64,000 bases of DNA, taken from Chondrus crispus. Its lineage: Eukaryota; Rhodophyta; Florideophyceae; Gigartinales; Gigartinaceae. Position numbers and translations under genes: made by a program. Where the stretch lies: contig NW_005179065.1 of the NCBI RefSeq assembly GCF_000350225.1, positions 86,069-150,068 on the forward strand. Direction: 5' to 3'. Under the pieces are notes generated by a model. It saw only the letters and a program-made list of their open reading frames with translations, searched no databases and was not told where the DNA came from. Shown here one piece after another: positions 9,756 to 20,346 of this stretch (its first letter is position 1; every line of letters starts with the position of its first letter).

Positions 9756-12700
9756 TGGTCGAGATCCATTCCCATCATCTTCGAGAAACACAAATGCTTC
9801 ACTGTTGCCAACGGCTTCGTCATAACGTCGGCAACCATTTTGTCGGTGGGTGTGTAAACTAGTTGTACTGTCCCAACCGCGATTTGATGCCTGATGAAAT
9901 GGTACTTGACATCGATATGTTTCGACCGTTCGTTACAAACTTCATTATTCCCGAGTGCTATTGCTCCTTGATTGTCAGCAAAAATCCAAACAGTGGCTTC
10001 CAGCTTTGAACATAAGTCGTTGAATAGTCGACGTAACCATAGTGCCTCACGAACTGCATAGGATGTTGAAACATACTCCGTCTCCACTGTAGACTGCGCC
10101 ACAATGTCCTGCTTTTTACTGCGCCACGATATAGCTCCCCCTGAACCCACAAACACGTAGCCACTTGTAGACTTCCTCTTGATGCGATCACCCGCAAAAT
10201 CCGAGTCCGTGTAGCCAGCGAAATCCATTTTGTACTTTCCGTTGTTCTTGTACACTACTCCACAGTTAACGGTGTCTTTCAGATAGCGAAGGACGTGCTT
10301 CGCGGCATTCCAATGCATTCGGCGAGGTTCATCCATAAATCGCGACAGAAAGGATGCGGAAAAAGCGATGTCTGGGCGTGTAGTGTTTGCTAAATGTAGT
10401 ATGGAACCAACCAACTCCTTGTAAGGCACAGACGTCATCTTCTCCAACTCCCCCTCGTCGGTGCCGCACAACGAAGTGGAAACCACACTGGACGGAAGGG
10501 GGGTAGTAGCTGGCTTGCAGTCCTGCATTCCAAATTTAGTCACCATTTCCCGAATCATGTGAGGGCTAGACAAGCGAAGCGATCCCATTTCCCGATTACG
10601 CTCAATGATTATTCCTAGGAACTTAGTCACTTTCTTTTCCACACGGATCTCCAAGCGCGTTGAGACCTGCGTGACTATGGATTCCAAATCCTTCTTATTC
10701 GGGCCTGCCAATAGCATGTCGTCCACGTATACTAACACAAATATCTTGACATCCGATACCCTTTGTATGTAAAGGCTAGAGTCAGACTCCGATTTAAGGA
10801 AAACTAAGTCCTGCAGCAGGGTATCTGCGGTGCAATTCCAGGCAAGAGACGCCTGTTTGAGACCATAACGTGCCTTCAGAAGGCGATAAACGAAATGGGG
10901 ACGCTCCTTGTTGATGAAGCCTTCAGGCTGTTCCATGTAGAGCTCCTCGTCAAGAGTTCCGTTTAGGAAAGCAGCTTTGACGTCGATTTGAAGTAGCGAT
11001 AAATTCTCTTGCGTTGCCAGTGCTAAAAGGAAGCGTAATGTACTGTACTTGGCCACCGGAGCAAATGTTTCAGCGTAGTCAATCCCATAGCGCTGAGAGA
11101 ATCCCTTGGCAACTAGACGTGCACGATATCGACTAACGACGTTTTGATCATCGCGCTTCTTGAAGTACACCCATTTGTTTTTCACGGGCTTAGCCTGTGC
11201 ACGGAGTGGCACAAGCTTCCAAGTATTTTTCCTGTTGAGGTCTGATATCTCACCATCCATTGCCATTTTCCATTGGTCTTTCTCGGGGCCGCTCATGGCC
11301 GACTGAAATGTGGTGGGTACAGTAGCATCTTCGTTGCCCAATCTCACATTCAGTGCAATAACGGATGTGTCTGAGAATCGTTCGGGAGGACGGAAAAGGC
11401 GGCTCGAGCGACGAAGTTTTGGTTTGTAGGTGAGAGATTCATTATTAGCCACGTTGTACTGTACGCCTCCCGCCTGGTCTTCCGCAGGGTCACCAGGGAG
11501 GTCCGAGGCTTCCTCTCCATTACTATTGGAGTCTGTAAATGAAGGAGTTTGTACGTCATCAGTACTGTATACTTCAACTTCAGCAGAGCTTGAACCTGTC
11601 GGGCTAGCATCTTCAGTCTCTTGGGTGTTGTGCGTGATAGTCTCGTCAAACGTCACATCACGTGAAGTGACCACGGTGTTTGAGGATGGGTAGTATACCT
11701 TGTAGCTATTTCCTCTGTCGAACCCAACCAGATACCCCACTGTAGCTCTAACATCAAACTTGCCTTTACGCAACTTCTTTGGAACATGGACGAATGCCTT
11801 TGACCCGAATTTCCTGATGTGAGCAAGATTGGGCTGCTTCCCGGTTATGACCTCATACGGTGTCACACCTGTGACGTTACCGGCGTGCGTATACATGCGG
11901 TTGCAAAGCCAGCTGGCAGTATTAACTGCCTCGGCCCACAGCATGTCGTGGTTTTTAAGATGTGTAGTAGACATCATGATAGTTCGTGCCATGTCCATGA
12001 GGGTACGGTTTAAACGTTCTGCCTTCCCGTTCGACTCTGGAGAGTACGAAGAGGTTACCTCATGCATGGTGCCTCTCTGTGACATCCATTCCTTGAACGG
12101 TTTGGACATAAACTCTCCGCCATTGTCTGTCCGCAGTCTTTTCACTTTCACAGGCGCAACTTGGTTAACGTCCGATTCTACTGTTCTCACGGACAAATGC
12201 TTGACTTTGTCACCGAACAGAGTTTCGACACCGACTATCATTTCTTTGAGGAACTCACTGGCTTCGCCCTTTCTAGAGATAAATCGGACCATTGACAGCG
12301 CACTGGAGTCATCGTAAAGGGTAATGAAATATCGGGCACCACTGAGGGATGGGTGTTTGGTCGGACCACACAAGTCGGCATGTACTAGGTCTAGCGGTTT
12401 TGTGGACCGTTTGTCAACTTCATGCATGGTAGGCCTCACTTGCCGCGTCGATTTCCCAATCATGCAGTCGGTACATGCTTCGGTCTGTTCGAGGCAGTCA
12501 TCCTTGCCGCTGATCTCAATTCCTTTGACTAGCGGTATCGATTTCTGAATCGTTCCCTTACTAACGTGCCCAAGCCTCTCATGCCAGATCCTCTGGATCT
12601 TCGACGCTGTAATAGCGGCGATGGGGATATTGGAACCTTGAGAGCGTGCTGTAGACGCACCACATGGGAGTAAATCCACCCTGTACAGTCCCTCTGCACA

Positions 12701-14011
12701 TTCATAACCCTTGAAGATGACGTTGGTCTCTCCAGATTTCATCACTTGGCATGTCCCATGACCATTTTTGTCGGTATCGAATAGTACGGCGAGACCAGAA
12801 CGTCTTAGCTTACTTACGGAAATGAGGTTACACATGAGATTCGGAACTAGCAACACGTCAACCATTTTCACTTTCCGCTTTGCACCTGCGAACGAGACGG
12901 AGCAAGGTACATCACCGATGGCTACAACATTTGACTTGTTGCCATCACCGACAGAGACGGCTGGGTGCGACGTCGTACGATCCATGTTTACTAGTAGTGA
13001 TGCATTGTTGGTCATGTGAGATGTCGCTCCGGAGTCGATAAACCAGCTGCCCTTTACCGATTCAACATTACCCTTCTTAGCTGCTGTGCATGCTGAAAGA
13101 AAGGTAACATATCCGGTGCCAGCATCACTTTCGTCGTTGTAGATAGAGCCATTCCAGTTTTCTGTACGAGCCTTATTGAATCCTCGGACGTTCCGCCATT
13201 TGTCTCCGCCCTTCCTGGGACGATAGTTCTTACTATCAGGATTGTCGAAACATTCGTACTTCTTATGGCCTTTGCGCTTGCAGAAGTGGCAGGCAAAACT
13301 GCGCTTTGTTCTCTGCATAGACTGTAATGCAGTTGACTTCTCTGCAGTATCTTCAGTAAAACCTTCCATCTCAACTTCTCGGAGAACCAATTGAGATATG
13401 GCCTCTGATATTCCTTTGCCTGTGACTTGGATGACTTCTCTTGAAACCTTGAAATCATCCGATAGGCCTCGTAGAAGGGCTCTCTTTCTTTCTTTTTCTG
13501 AAACGATATGTCCTACGGCATCTAATTTGTTCTCCATTTCACTTAGTCGATTGAAGTACTTCATTACCTTCTCCCCTGGCTCCATTTTGACGTTCTGATA
13601 CTTGGACAGGTACGCATCGACTGATGCCTCGGAAATGACACTGTACATGGCTTCCAGTGTGTCCCAAACAACTTTGGGATCACGCAGACTTATGACCCGG
13701 GCGCTTGCAGAGTCATCAATGGTCAACAGTAGGTTAGAGAGCGCCACGTCCTGTCTGCGTTCAAATTTTGCGACGGCTTCCGAACTACCTGTAGATGGCT
13801 TTCGCTCTTCTCCTGATACCACGACCCATAGTCCCTTTCCTCGCAATACAATCTCCATTTTCCTCGACCAGAAGAAATAGTTGGAGGACGTCAGCTTCTC
13901 AATTCGGTACCTACTGGTATCGACGGTATCCACTTGATCCGCCATACTGTAGCCGAACGAATTGACGTACACAAATTCCAACGGGACACTCGCAGCGGAG
14001 AACGAAACCAA
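9749..14011 (-). CDS. Copia-B Gag-Pol polyprotein, intact
   Basis: A 1,420-residue frame without interruption. Order of domains: Gag (about 23-235); zinc knuckle CHFCKRKGHKKYEC from residue 241; aspartic protease WFIDSGATSH near 323; integrase zinc domain (WHERLGHVS ... CTDCMIGK) and core (LVHADLCGP, RTDNGGEF, NGKAERLNR); reverse transcriptase (QIDVKAAFLNG, VYVDDMLLAG); RNase H (GYTDSDFAGD, STVETEYVS, FADNQGAI, SKHIDVKYHFIR). The likely start is the second Met (MADQVD, 13945), which opens a typical copia Gag; the 22 residues before it look like leader. Gag and Pol share one frame, as in plant copia elements and unlike Ty1. All catalytic residues I could check are present. Confidence 0.95.
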   Translation of the reverse strand: MVSFSAASVPLEFVYVNSFGYSMADQVDTVDTSRYRIEKLTSSNYFFWSRKMEIVLRGKGLWVVVSGEERKPSTGSSEAVAKFERRQDVALSNLLLTIDDSASARVISLRDPKVVWDTLEAMYSVISEASVDAYLSKYQNVKMEPGEKVMKYFNRLSEMENKLDAVGHIVSEKERKRALLRGLSDDFKVSREVIQVTGKGISEAISQLVLREVEMEGFTEDTAEKSTALQSMQRTKRSFACHFCKRKGHKKYECFDNPDSKNYRPRKGGDKWRNVRGFNKARTENWNGSIYNDESDAGTGYVTFLSACTAAKKGNVESVKGSWFIDSGATSHMTNNASLLVNMDRTTSHPAVSVGDGNKSNVVAIGDVPCSVSFAGAKRKVKMVDVLLVPNLMCNLISVSKLRRSGLAVLFDTDKNGHGTCQVMKSGETNVIFKGYECAEGLYRVDLLPCGASTARSQGSNIPIAAITASKIQRIWHERLGHVSKGTIQKSIPLVKGIEISGKDDCLEQTEACTDCMIGKSTRQVRPTMHEVDKRSTKPLDLVHADLCGPTKHPSLSGARYFITLYDDSSALSMVRFISRKGEASEFLKEMIVGVETLFGDKVKHLSVRTVESDVNQVAPVKVKRLRTDNGGEFMSKPFKEWMSQRGTMHEVTSSYSPESNGKAERLNRTLMDMARTIMMSTTHLKNHDMLWAEAVNTASWLCNRMYTHAGNVTGVTPYEVITGKQPNLAHIRKFGSKAFVHVPKKLRKGKFDVRATVGYLVGFDRGNSYKVYYPSSNTVVTSRDVTFDETITHNTQETEDASPTGSSSAEVEVYSTDDVQTPSFTDSNSNGEEASDLPGDPAEDQAGGVQYNVANNESLTYKPKLRRSSRLFRPPERFSDTSVIALNVRLGNEDATVPTTFQSAMSGPEKDQWKMAMDGEISDLNRKNTWKLVPLRAQAKPVKNKWVYFKKRDDQNVVSRYRARLVAKGFSQRYGIDYAETFAPVAKYSTLRFLLALATQENLSLLQIDVKAAFLNGTLDEELYMEQPEGFINKERPHFVYRLLKARYGLKQASLAWNCTADTLLQDLVFLKSESDSSLYIQRVSDVKIFVLVYVDDMLLAGPNKKDLESIVTQVSTRLEIRVEKKVTKFLGIIIERNREMGSLRLSSPHMIREMVTKFGMQDCKPATTPLPSSVVSTSLCGTDEGELEKMTSVPYKELVGSILHLANTTRPDIAFSASFLSRFMDEPRRMHWNAAKHVLRYLKDTVNCGVVYKNNGKYKMDFAGYTDSDFAGDRIKRKSTSGYVFVGSGGAISWRSKKQDIVAQSTVETEYVSTSYAVREALWLRRLFNDLCSKLEATVWIFADNQGAIALGNNEVCNERSKHIDVKYHFIRHQIAVGTVQLVYTPTDKMVADVMTKPLATVKHLCFSKMMGMDLDQD

Positions 14012-14029
14012 AAAGATACAGCGTTAGCG

Positions 14030-14042
14030 TCGGCCCATAACC
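14030..14042 (-). other. Copia-B primer-binding site (initiator tRNA-Met anticodon type)
   Basis: Directly after the 5' LTR the element strand reads GGTTATGGGCC. This matches the site in Drosophila copia, which pairs with the anticodon stem-loop of initiator tRNA-Met (a cut half-tRNA primer), not with the tRNA 3' end. The match is to the known site as I remember it. Confidence 0.8.
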
Positions 14043-14387
14043 TATTGTGGTTACAACGTGTCCGTTTCCTTGTCTGTGCTTTTACTTGTTGTTCACACAG
14101 AGCATGTCGCCGCTTCTACCAAGTGCGGCCGTGCTGCTGGAGCTTAAGTGCTACTGGCAGTGCTGACAAAACCCGAAGAGGAGAGTGCACTAATTATCTC
14201 AGCTAGAGAGGTGGTCCACTGTCTGCTTGCCATGCAACCAGACAGTCGACTGTGATCCTGTAGTACCTCTATTATGTAGTACCTCTATTACGTAGTACCA
14301 CAGTCTGTAGTACCTCTATTCCGTAGTACCACATCCCATGCTGACAATACTGTCCTGTCTGGGTTGAGGTTGCCTACAGTACCAACA
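14043..14387 (-). repeat. 5' LTR of Copia-B
   Basis: 345 bp, same sequence as the other LTR. It should carry the promoter of the element. Confidence 0.95.
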
Positions 14388-14615
14388 GACGCGCCCGCAC
14401 GCGAGCGAGGCTAGATCGGCCTCCGCCCGTCAGCGTTGGTACGTTACCCAGCGCTGCTCCGGGGCGTAGAGGCGTAGATCGGCCCGCACGTGGGCGCGTC
14501 CTCATCCGTCCCGCTCTACCACGGTACCCGGGCCCGCTTCCCCCGTCCGGTAGCCCTTCAGGGTCTTCCCGGAACTGTGCATACACCCCTCTCCGTTGGG
14601 GGTGTTTATTCTACA

Positions 14616-15909
14616 GTCACGAGCAATCTGCTTGTAGTCATCCACGTATTCTATCCAACACTCCTGGATAGCACCACTGAACTTCTTTTCCCTCTCCCTC
14701 ATCCTCATTGCCTCGTTGCGGGCAACTTGTCAGCCGAACTGGCTCCTGAGCTTCGAGAAGGGGAAGTTAAATTGGGAGCCGGACTAGCGACTTGCCTCTT
14801 GTCGCATAAACAACCTCACGGAGAAGGGTGTTTGCTCACAGCTCGATGGAGACCCCGGATCGGCGGAAAACGGGGAAGGGAAGCACCACCGGCTATCGGA
14901 ACCGGGCGAGCCCGGGTAGCGTGGTAGAGCGAGAGCGGAGGTGGTCGAGCGTGCGTATGAGCGGATCGACGCCTCGACGCCCCTGTGCGGTAATGGGTAA
15001 CGATCCAGTACCGACGGGCGGAGGCGGATCCTGCTTGCCGCGCGCGACCACTACCCGCGGGGGTCCGTACTAGGCAGACGCGAACGTCGCTCGCGTAGTC
15101 TAGAATAAGCCGGCGGAACCTAGGTGGTAGGTTCTGGACAAGCCCGTGCTTGTCCTCTCTCCTTCGCCGTCGGTCCGCTCATATTTAATATACAAACCTC
15201 TATAATAACACTACAGTACCGAGGTACTGTACTGGTCTACTGTAGTGCAGGTCGGCCTGCACTGTACGGTGTCAGTATCGGTGCTGACAGTACACGTGGT
15301 ACCCGCGTGCGCGCGTTTCGTACGCGCCTGATACACGTGTGCACGTGTCCTGTGGGGCACACGTGGACACGCGCGGTAGTACTGTGGAGCGTTGGGCTCT
15401 ACAGTAACTAAATCAATCGTGATCTAATCTAAAGTGAGTCCCTCAGGGGGGTTATGCTGCACCTCTCTGAGATATGTTCTCGATTGCGGCGACCGAAGGA
15501 GATGATATGTTGAAAAATGTCAACGGCGGCCTGCTTGTCCTTTTGCTCAAGATACACGTTATGCGTAATGGTCATCATGATCCTTTTGGAAGATTGTTGC
15601 GTCATACCTGCGCCACGGGAGTCCAGGAAATTACGCAGCTCAGAATAGACAGATGAAAAGCTGCGGAGCTTCTTGCAGAACAAAGCTCCAGCAGGGAACA
15701 TGTCAGAGACGGAGCGTAGAAGAGAAGCGGAGTCTTGTTCGGTACCTTGTAGTAGTTATGAAGCCTTTCAGCCCTTCATTAAGACCATCAAATACTTCAC
15801 CAGACACTGCTTGCATGAAGACAGACGAAGGAGCTTCCGGAGAGCTTCCAGAGGATTCCAACCCACCTCCTGACATTTGGAGAGATGACAGAAACTCTAC
15901 CAACGGCAC
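14616..15909 (-). pseudogene. Copia-A gag, N-terminal part (split by HLE-e)
   Basis: Fragments at 15909-15462 and 14799-14616 match the Gag start of Copia-C. The N-terminal part includes MFPAGALFCKKLRSF and RNFLDSRGAGMTQ (Copia-C: MFPPALLFSKEI and RDFLDTRGANMTQ). The inner part has EREKKFSGAIQECWIEYVDDY (Copia-C: HRENKFSGELGEAWMEFVDEY). Frames change several times. Confidence 0.7.
14800..15461 (-). mobile_element. HLE-e: small TG...CA hairpin-ladder element
   Basis: 662 bp, starting TGTCGCATAAAC and ending GGTTATGCTGCA, in Copia-A gag, with a perfect duplication CCTCT (14795-14799 and 15462-15466). Hairpins: GTGCAGG/CCTGCAC with loop TCGG (15245-15262), TGTCAGTA/TGCTGACA with loop TCGG (15270-15289), and CTGTGGAGC/GCTCTACAG near 15382-15405. 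The element strand has a TATA-like GTATATTAAATATG around 15183. Confidence 0.88.
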
Positions 15910-16370
15910 GACACCCCGTCAGATCACCCGCTCGGAATGCTCCTGGCTACTAAACCACTCAACGTTATCCGCCCCGAAGGACGGGTGGGGCTCCAGAAGC
16001 GGGATATCCTTGGTTCAAGTGGCCAACCTCGCTTGCGTCCCTAGATAGTTCCGGTTCAACGGCTACAAGTAGAGTAACTCCCCCTCGAATGCAGAAACTT
16101 GGATCGGCGGCGGCGAGAACGCTCCGGATCTGAGATGTGGACTTGGATTCGACAAAGAACCATAGTTTCGGTCAAGCACAAGGTGACCGAGGACTCAAGC
16201 AAAACACCCTAACCCGTAGAGTTACAGTTGAAATGAAAACTAATTATGGTTCTGCGTAACGAAAGCAGCTTGATTTGACTCCTCTGGTTCGATTATCCTT
16301 AAGGATAATCGCTTCTTGGCACGGCGAAAAGTTTTTTTGATTGCTTCCCAGAGATTTCGAAATTCATGAA

Positions 16371-16783
16371 TGTGAAAATACAGAGGAAAAGTCGAAATTA
16401 GGCTTCAAAAGTTTCGAAGAAATCTGATCCCGAGAGCCGGTAGCGTGTACTCAGTACGGTCTTCCGACGAACGAATCTCTTGTCCTTGTGGTTCTGATAT
16501 TCTTCGTGTGGGTTCTACTCTCCCTCCTTCTACTAGGAATTGAAAGTCCCCCTTCTATACTACCCTAAGAAAACCCTTTACATCCAAGAAACCCTCGTGA
16601 GTACTATTATTTCGTATCCGAGAAAGGTTCGATAAGTCCTTAAAACAATGACTCATAAACATAAACCCAAATGAAGCATTAACAGTCTCCAAGAACATTG
16701 ACGAACGGTTTCATACTCACTACAGTAACAATACTGTCGTAACATAATCACTGCATAATTTTATGGCCGTCCAGACTTCAATA
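16371..16783 (-). repeat. 5' LTR of Copia-A
   Basis: Pairs with 2442-2857. The end near the leader reads TGTGAAAATACAG. The flanking 5-mer CCAGT (16784-16788) pairs with CAAGT on the other side. Confidence 0.8.
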
Positions 16784-17251
16784 CCAGTCGTGGCGGATTC
16801 AGCGTTGACAGCAGTTGCGACCGTTGCAACGCCGAAGGTTTCGGAATTTTATTTGTAAAAATGGTTTTGTCCTACACTCAATTGAGTACATCACCTGACT
16901 GAATTGAGTCAATTTTCATTCTGATGGAAACTAGCAGAGCTTCCTTCGTTGCACAATATCATAAATGTAACCATTGTGAACACAAATCGGGAGTTTCCGT
17001 TACACTTGCCCTCAGTTCACAAACGTATCCATAAAATAAGATCAACAACTCCATTCTCCTCCAAATAAACGCCATTCCGTTTCTGCGCTCTTCACATTGC
17101 TTGTTTACGGGCAACAAAAGGCACATTGGGGGCATGCATAAGTGCTTCGACCCAGAAATAACCCATGAAAACAAGTCCATTTAGCCATCATTACAAAAAT
17201 CGGTCAATTAATCTATCATATCTTGGGCACTGTCGCCCAGCACCCGTCAGA

Positions 17252-18460
17252 TTAAGGGCCCACACACACAGCGCTTTGCAGCGTCAAAAAGCAGACTGCA
17301 ACGGCGACGCATAAAGATCTCCAACAAAGACTCCAATTTAACATCTGTGGAACACTTTCCTTGTGGCCTTTCGGCCTCATAAAAGTGTAAGTGATCAAGC
17401 GAGCTAATCGACGTACCTCTAACAGCCGGATCCCAAAATTCCTCACTTTGTGAAAACTGCTGGTGACACTACTGACAGTCACGGCATATGAAAAAGCAAA
17501 TATGGGCATATCAGCTACATCGAAGACATCAATTACGCGTTTGATGACGGCCCCAGCTTGAACTCCACTCTGAATATACGAATTTAACGGCCCATAAGCA
17601 GTCACGTCCAATGGTTGCAGCACATGCAACGTATGGGCTGGGATTCCGATAAAATACACGCAGTTGTCCTTAAGAAACTGAAGAACACAGTGTTGGATAT
17701 GGAAAACATTGCCATCAAACAACAAAAGCACGTTTTGCATGCTTCGCGCAAATTTTCTGTCTCGATGACAAAGTTATTTGCCGAGTGAAAACGGATAGAA
17801 GAGTAAACACCTCCAGACTCTCCGATAAAAGTAGCATGCTGGCGGGTAACTGATCACTGTTTGAATAGTGCCTTTGACTTTTCGGTAATGTAATTGCATG
17901 GGAGGGGACAATATGACGCGTCAAAACGTTTCTACCGCTGAGTTCACAACGCACATGACGGTGACACGTTCCAGGTTTCCATGTGTACGAACAAATGTAC
18001 TTATGATGTTTCTCCTTTGAGCGTACCTAATTCCGTTCCGCAGGCTTTTCCAGCCATGTTTCTGTATGAAACATCAGATTAGTCTGCATTGAATATCAAG
18101 CGGGGGTCATGAAAATTGTAGCAATCCCTAGCTGCTTGGACTCCGGCTATGTGCTCGGCCACACTACGATGAGTAGTAGCTTCAATCCGGCGACTGTAAA
18201 TCGACCGTACAAAACGCAGGGCCAATGATTGATTGCGATGCAGGTAGCCGCGTAACCGGGTATGAGATGGGAGACATTTTTGACAGTTGAATCTTGAATA
18301 CGGTTTATTGTTTATGATATGATACGCCAGCTGTCTAAGCCCTAGCTTGGTGGAGGGCGTGTTCACATCTGCGAAGTGCTTGGCGGTTTGCCCCACTACT
18401 TCGTCTTCGCGTTTGCTCAGTTCGGGCGGTCTATCTCTCGGATGAGCGTCAGTTTGATGT
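17252..18460 (-). pseudogene. pogo/Tigger-type DDE transposase relic
   Basis: A decayed transposase of the pogo branch of Tc1/mariner. A helix-turn-helix-like N-terminal part (18396-18079) ends at the first catalytic motif RLIFNAD and then a stop. Downstream frames give the second part of the catalytic core: LLFDGNVFHIQ with the second Asp, then IPAHTLHVLQPLDVTAYGPL, the well-conserved pogo/CENP-B signature in which DG..SH and LQPLDV-FGPLK are usual. Several stops and frame changes lie between. Pogo elements cut and paste at TA. I did not find its inverted repeats. Confidence 0.65.
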
Positions 18461-19450
18461 GGGACGGAGCGAGCGGTTGGCTTTCTGGCGCACCTCGAAG
18501 CCAGGCAGCATAAGCTCGCCGTAAAGTTGTGACATGGATACCTGAATCAGCAGCAGATATTCAGGGGGGCACAGAGTCATTAACGTGAGTCAAAAGGACC
18601 CTCTGAAAGGTGGAAAGGTCCTTGACTGCATATCAAGAAACGACAAGAGGGGAATGATAACTGATGGATGGATTTATGAGGGAAGTGTTTTACTTTTGAG
18701 ACTAATTTGACGTCTACACGTGATAAGAGTTGGTCTGTGCCTACTCGTCTTCGACCTCAGCACATTCGATCACCTGAAACCATCAACCCGACAACCCCGT
18801 CGCCTGACCGTGCTCACCCTCCGTAGCGGTTCTGAGGCAATAGCCTGCCGTTTTTCCTCCTTCCTTTAAGGTAACCCTATTTACCACCCATTTACCCTTC
18901 ACTAAAATCCCCTCCGGACCGCCCCTTTCGGTCGGTCTCTCGACAGACAGGGTCCGTCCATTCGTTCCTCATTCCGTGCGATCCAAATTGGTCTCGAAAA
19001 GAACCCAAAACTTGAACACAAAATTTATTGGCTGATACAAATAAAGCATTCCAAAAATATTATCAAATTAACTGTCTGAGATTGAATCTCTATTTATATT
19101 TAGCTGACAGTTTCAGCGCTGAAAAGAACGTGCTTGCAACCGAGAGCAATCCTCACTTTAAAAGGTAAAAAGTACTCTAGTCGTTAAAAATTGCAGAGTT
19201 TTGTTATATTCAACTTTTGGGAACGTGTTCAACGTGTGAGGTGCAAAACTTGTATTTGCCCTTGGCAATAGAGAGCTTACGCAACATCTTGTGAGCTGAA
19301 AATCCGTCAAATCACTCGCAAGGAAAATCACACTGCTTTCAGTAGCCCGAAATTTGCGTCGTGCCTGTTTGCAAAATAGCTGAAATGTGGCTATTTGCTC
19401 ATGACACTTCTGTCATCATTTGAGGACAACTGTCTTGGGTTTTTGCGCGA
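18461..19450. other. Region without recognised gene
   Basis: AT-richer sequence with no credible frame. It may include the left part of the Harbinger element at 19567-22983, but I could not identify its inverted repeat here. Confidence 0.4.
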
Positions 19451-19566
19451 AACATAAGAAACACCAATGACTCTTATAGAGAAGGCGCCATCTTCAACCG
19501 GCGTCTCGAGACTTTCGAACAGCTGCATCCACAAAAACATGGCTGAGGTTATACCTGTGGAAAATA

Positions 19567-20346
19567 ATGAACCAACCACGAAAAAGGGCACAAAGAGGGA
19601 AGTATATTCCAATGGAAGACCTGATTTTGGTGAGGGAGGTAGCAGCTCTGCGTGCTCACGTTGCTCCGTATGGAACGGTAAGGCAAACCTACGAACAGGT
19701 TGCTGCGAAGGTTAACCTTAACCCCCATATGGAGCAAAGAGTCACATGGAAGGCTGTGCAGGACCGCTACAACCGTTTAAAAGACGACTTCCAGGTTGAG
19801 GACAGACGCAATGCCGGTCTATCCGGTGTAGCCGGAGGCGAAATGGGAGATCTTTATCAATTGCTCTCACAAATGCAGGAGGAAAGGCAGTCGTTTGTTG
19901 ACGATAAAGGAAAGGATCGATTGGAAAAGCAAAAGAAAGAACAGGAGAAGGAGAGGCTGGGTAAGGCGGTAGTGGAAATGGCCTTGCTTCGTAGGTCCCA
20001 GCGGACGAGCTCAGAAGATGGGACGGAACACGAAGGGGATGATGGGGATGAGACCGCGTCTGGCGAAGGAGAGCGAGCAAAGAAGGGAACGAAGAAGCGG
20101 CGTAAAATGCAGCACTATGGAGTAAGCGGGGGGTTGTCGGTTTTTGCGGAGAAGCTTAAGGATGCAGATATGGCGCGTATCAACCTTGAGACAGAGCAGC
20201 TCAAGTTTGATAAGGAGAAGTGGGCAGCTGAAAAAGAAGAACGCGAGACGGGACGTATAGAGCACCGAAAGGAACGCGAGGACTCTCAGAAAATAGAGCT
20301 GAAGAAATTTGAGCTCATGCTTGATGTCCTCAGAAACAAGAACTGA
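19567..20346 (+). CDS. Myb/SANT-like protein of a PIF/Harbinger transposon (Harbinger-1)
   Basis: A 259-residue protein. Residues about 10-75 look like a Myb/SANT trihelix (YIPMEDLILVREVAAL ... WKAVQDRYNRLKDDF); residues 110-140 and 200-259 are charged coiled coil; a KKGTKKRRKMQ basic patch could be a nuclear signal. In PIF/Harbinger elements a second protein of this kind brings the transposase to the nucleus and the ends of the element. The transposase lies downstream on the other strand. The equivalent protein of Harbinger-2 (31129-32800) has the same plan. An upstream ATG in another frame (19539) could mean a frameshift at the start. Confidence 0.7.
   Translation: MNQPRKRAQRGKYIPMEDLILVREVAALRAHVAPYGTVRQTYEQVAAKVNLNPHMEQRVTWKAVQDRYNRLKDDFQVEDRRNAGLSGVAGGEMGDLYQLLSQMQEERQSFVDDKGKDRLEKQKKEQEKERLGKAVVEMALLRRSQRTSSEDGTEHEGDDGDETASGEGERAKKGTKKRRKMQHYGVSGGLSVFAEKLKDADMARINLETEQLKFDKEKWAAEKEERETGRIEHRKEREDSQKIELKKFELMLDVLRNKN

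Larger units (their letters stand above)
9391..14387 (-). mobile_element. Copia-B: intact, recently inserted Ty1/copia retrotransposon
   Basis: 4,997 bp with two 345-bp LTRs that I read as identical, a perfect 5-bp target duplication GACGC (9386-9390 and 14388-14392), a primer-binding site, a polypurine tract and one uninterrupted gag-pol frame. LTR ends in element orientation are TGTTGGTACTG and CCACAATA, so the 3' end is TA rather than the usual CA. It sits in HLE-d, which sits in Copia-A. All parts needed for retrotransposition are visible, so it may be active or very recently so. Confidence 0.95.
8995..14615 (+). mobile_element. HLE-d: small TG...CA element split by Copia-B
   Basis: Two halves, 8995-9390 and 14393-14615, belong to one HLE copy of about 619 bp. 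The outer flanks carry a perfect duplication, GTCAC (8990-8994 and 14616-14620), inside Copia-A gag. The left end is altered (TATAGCAG instead of TGTAG); the right end is GTTTATTCTACA. A TATA-like TATATTAAATA lies at 9238-9248. Copia-B inserted at GACGC, as shown by comparison with the unbroken copies HLE-a and HLE-f, which read AGAGGACGCGCGAGCACG there. Confidence 0.85.
2442..16783 (-). mobile_element. Copia-A: old Ty1/copia retrotransposon with six nested insertions
   Basis: A degraded minus-strand copia element between two related LTRs (2442-2857 and 16371-16783). The flanking 5-mers are CAAGT (2437-2441) and CCAGT (16784-16788), a target duplication with one mismatch. Gag, protease, integrase, reverse transcriptase and RNase H fragments lie in copia order and match Copia-C (43648-50119) segment by segment. 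Five small HLE elements and Copia-B interrupt it. Removing them with one target copy each leaves about 6.0 kb, close to the 6.47 kb of Copia-C. Many frameshifts and stops show it is dead. Insertion breaks at 5429, 6836, 7951, 8995 and 14800 fall inside its coding sequence. Confidence 0.85.
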
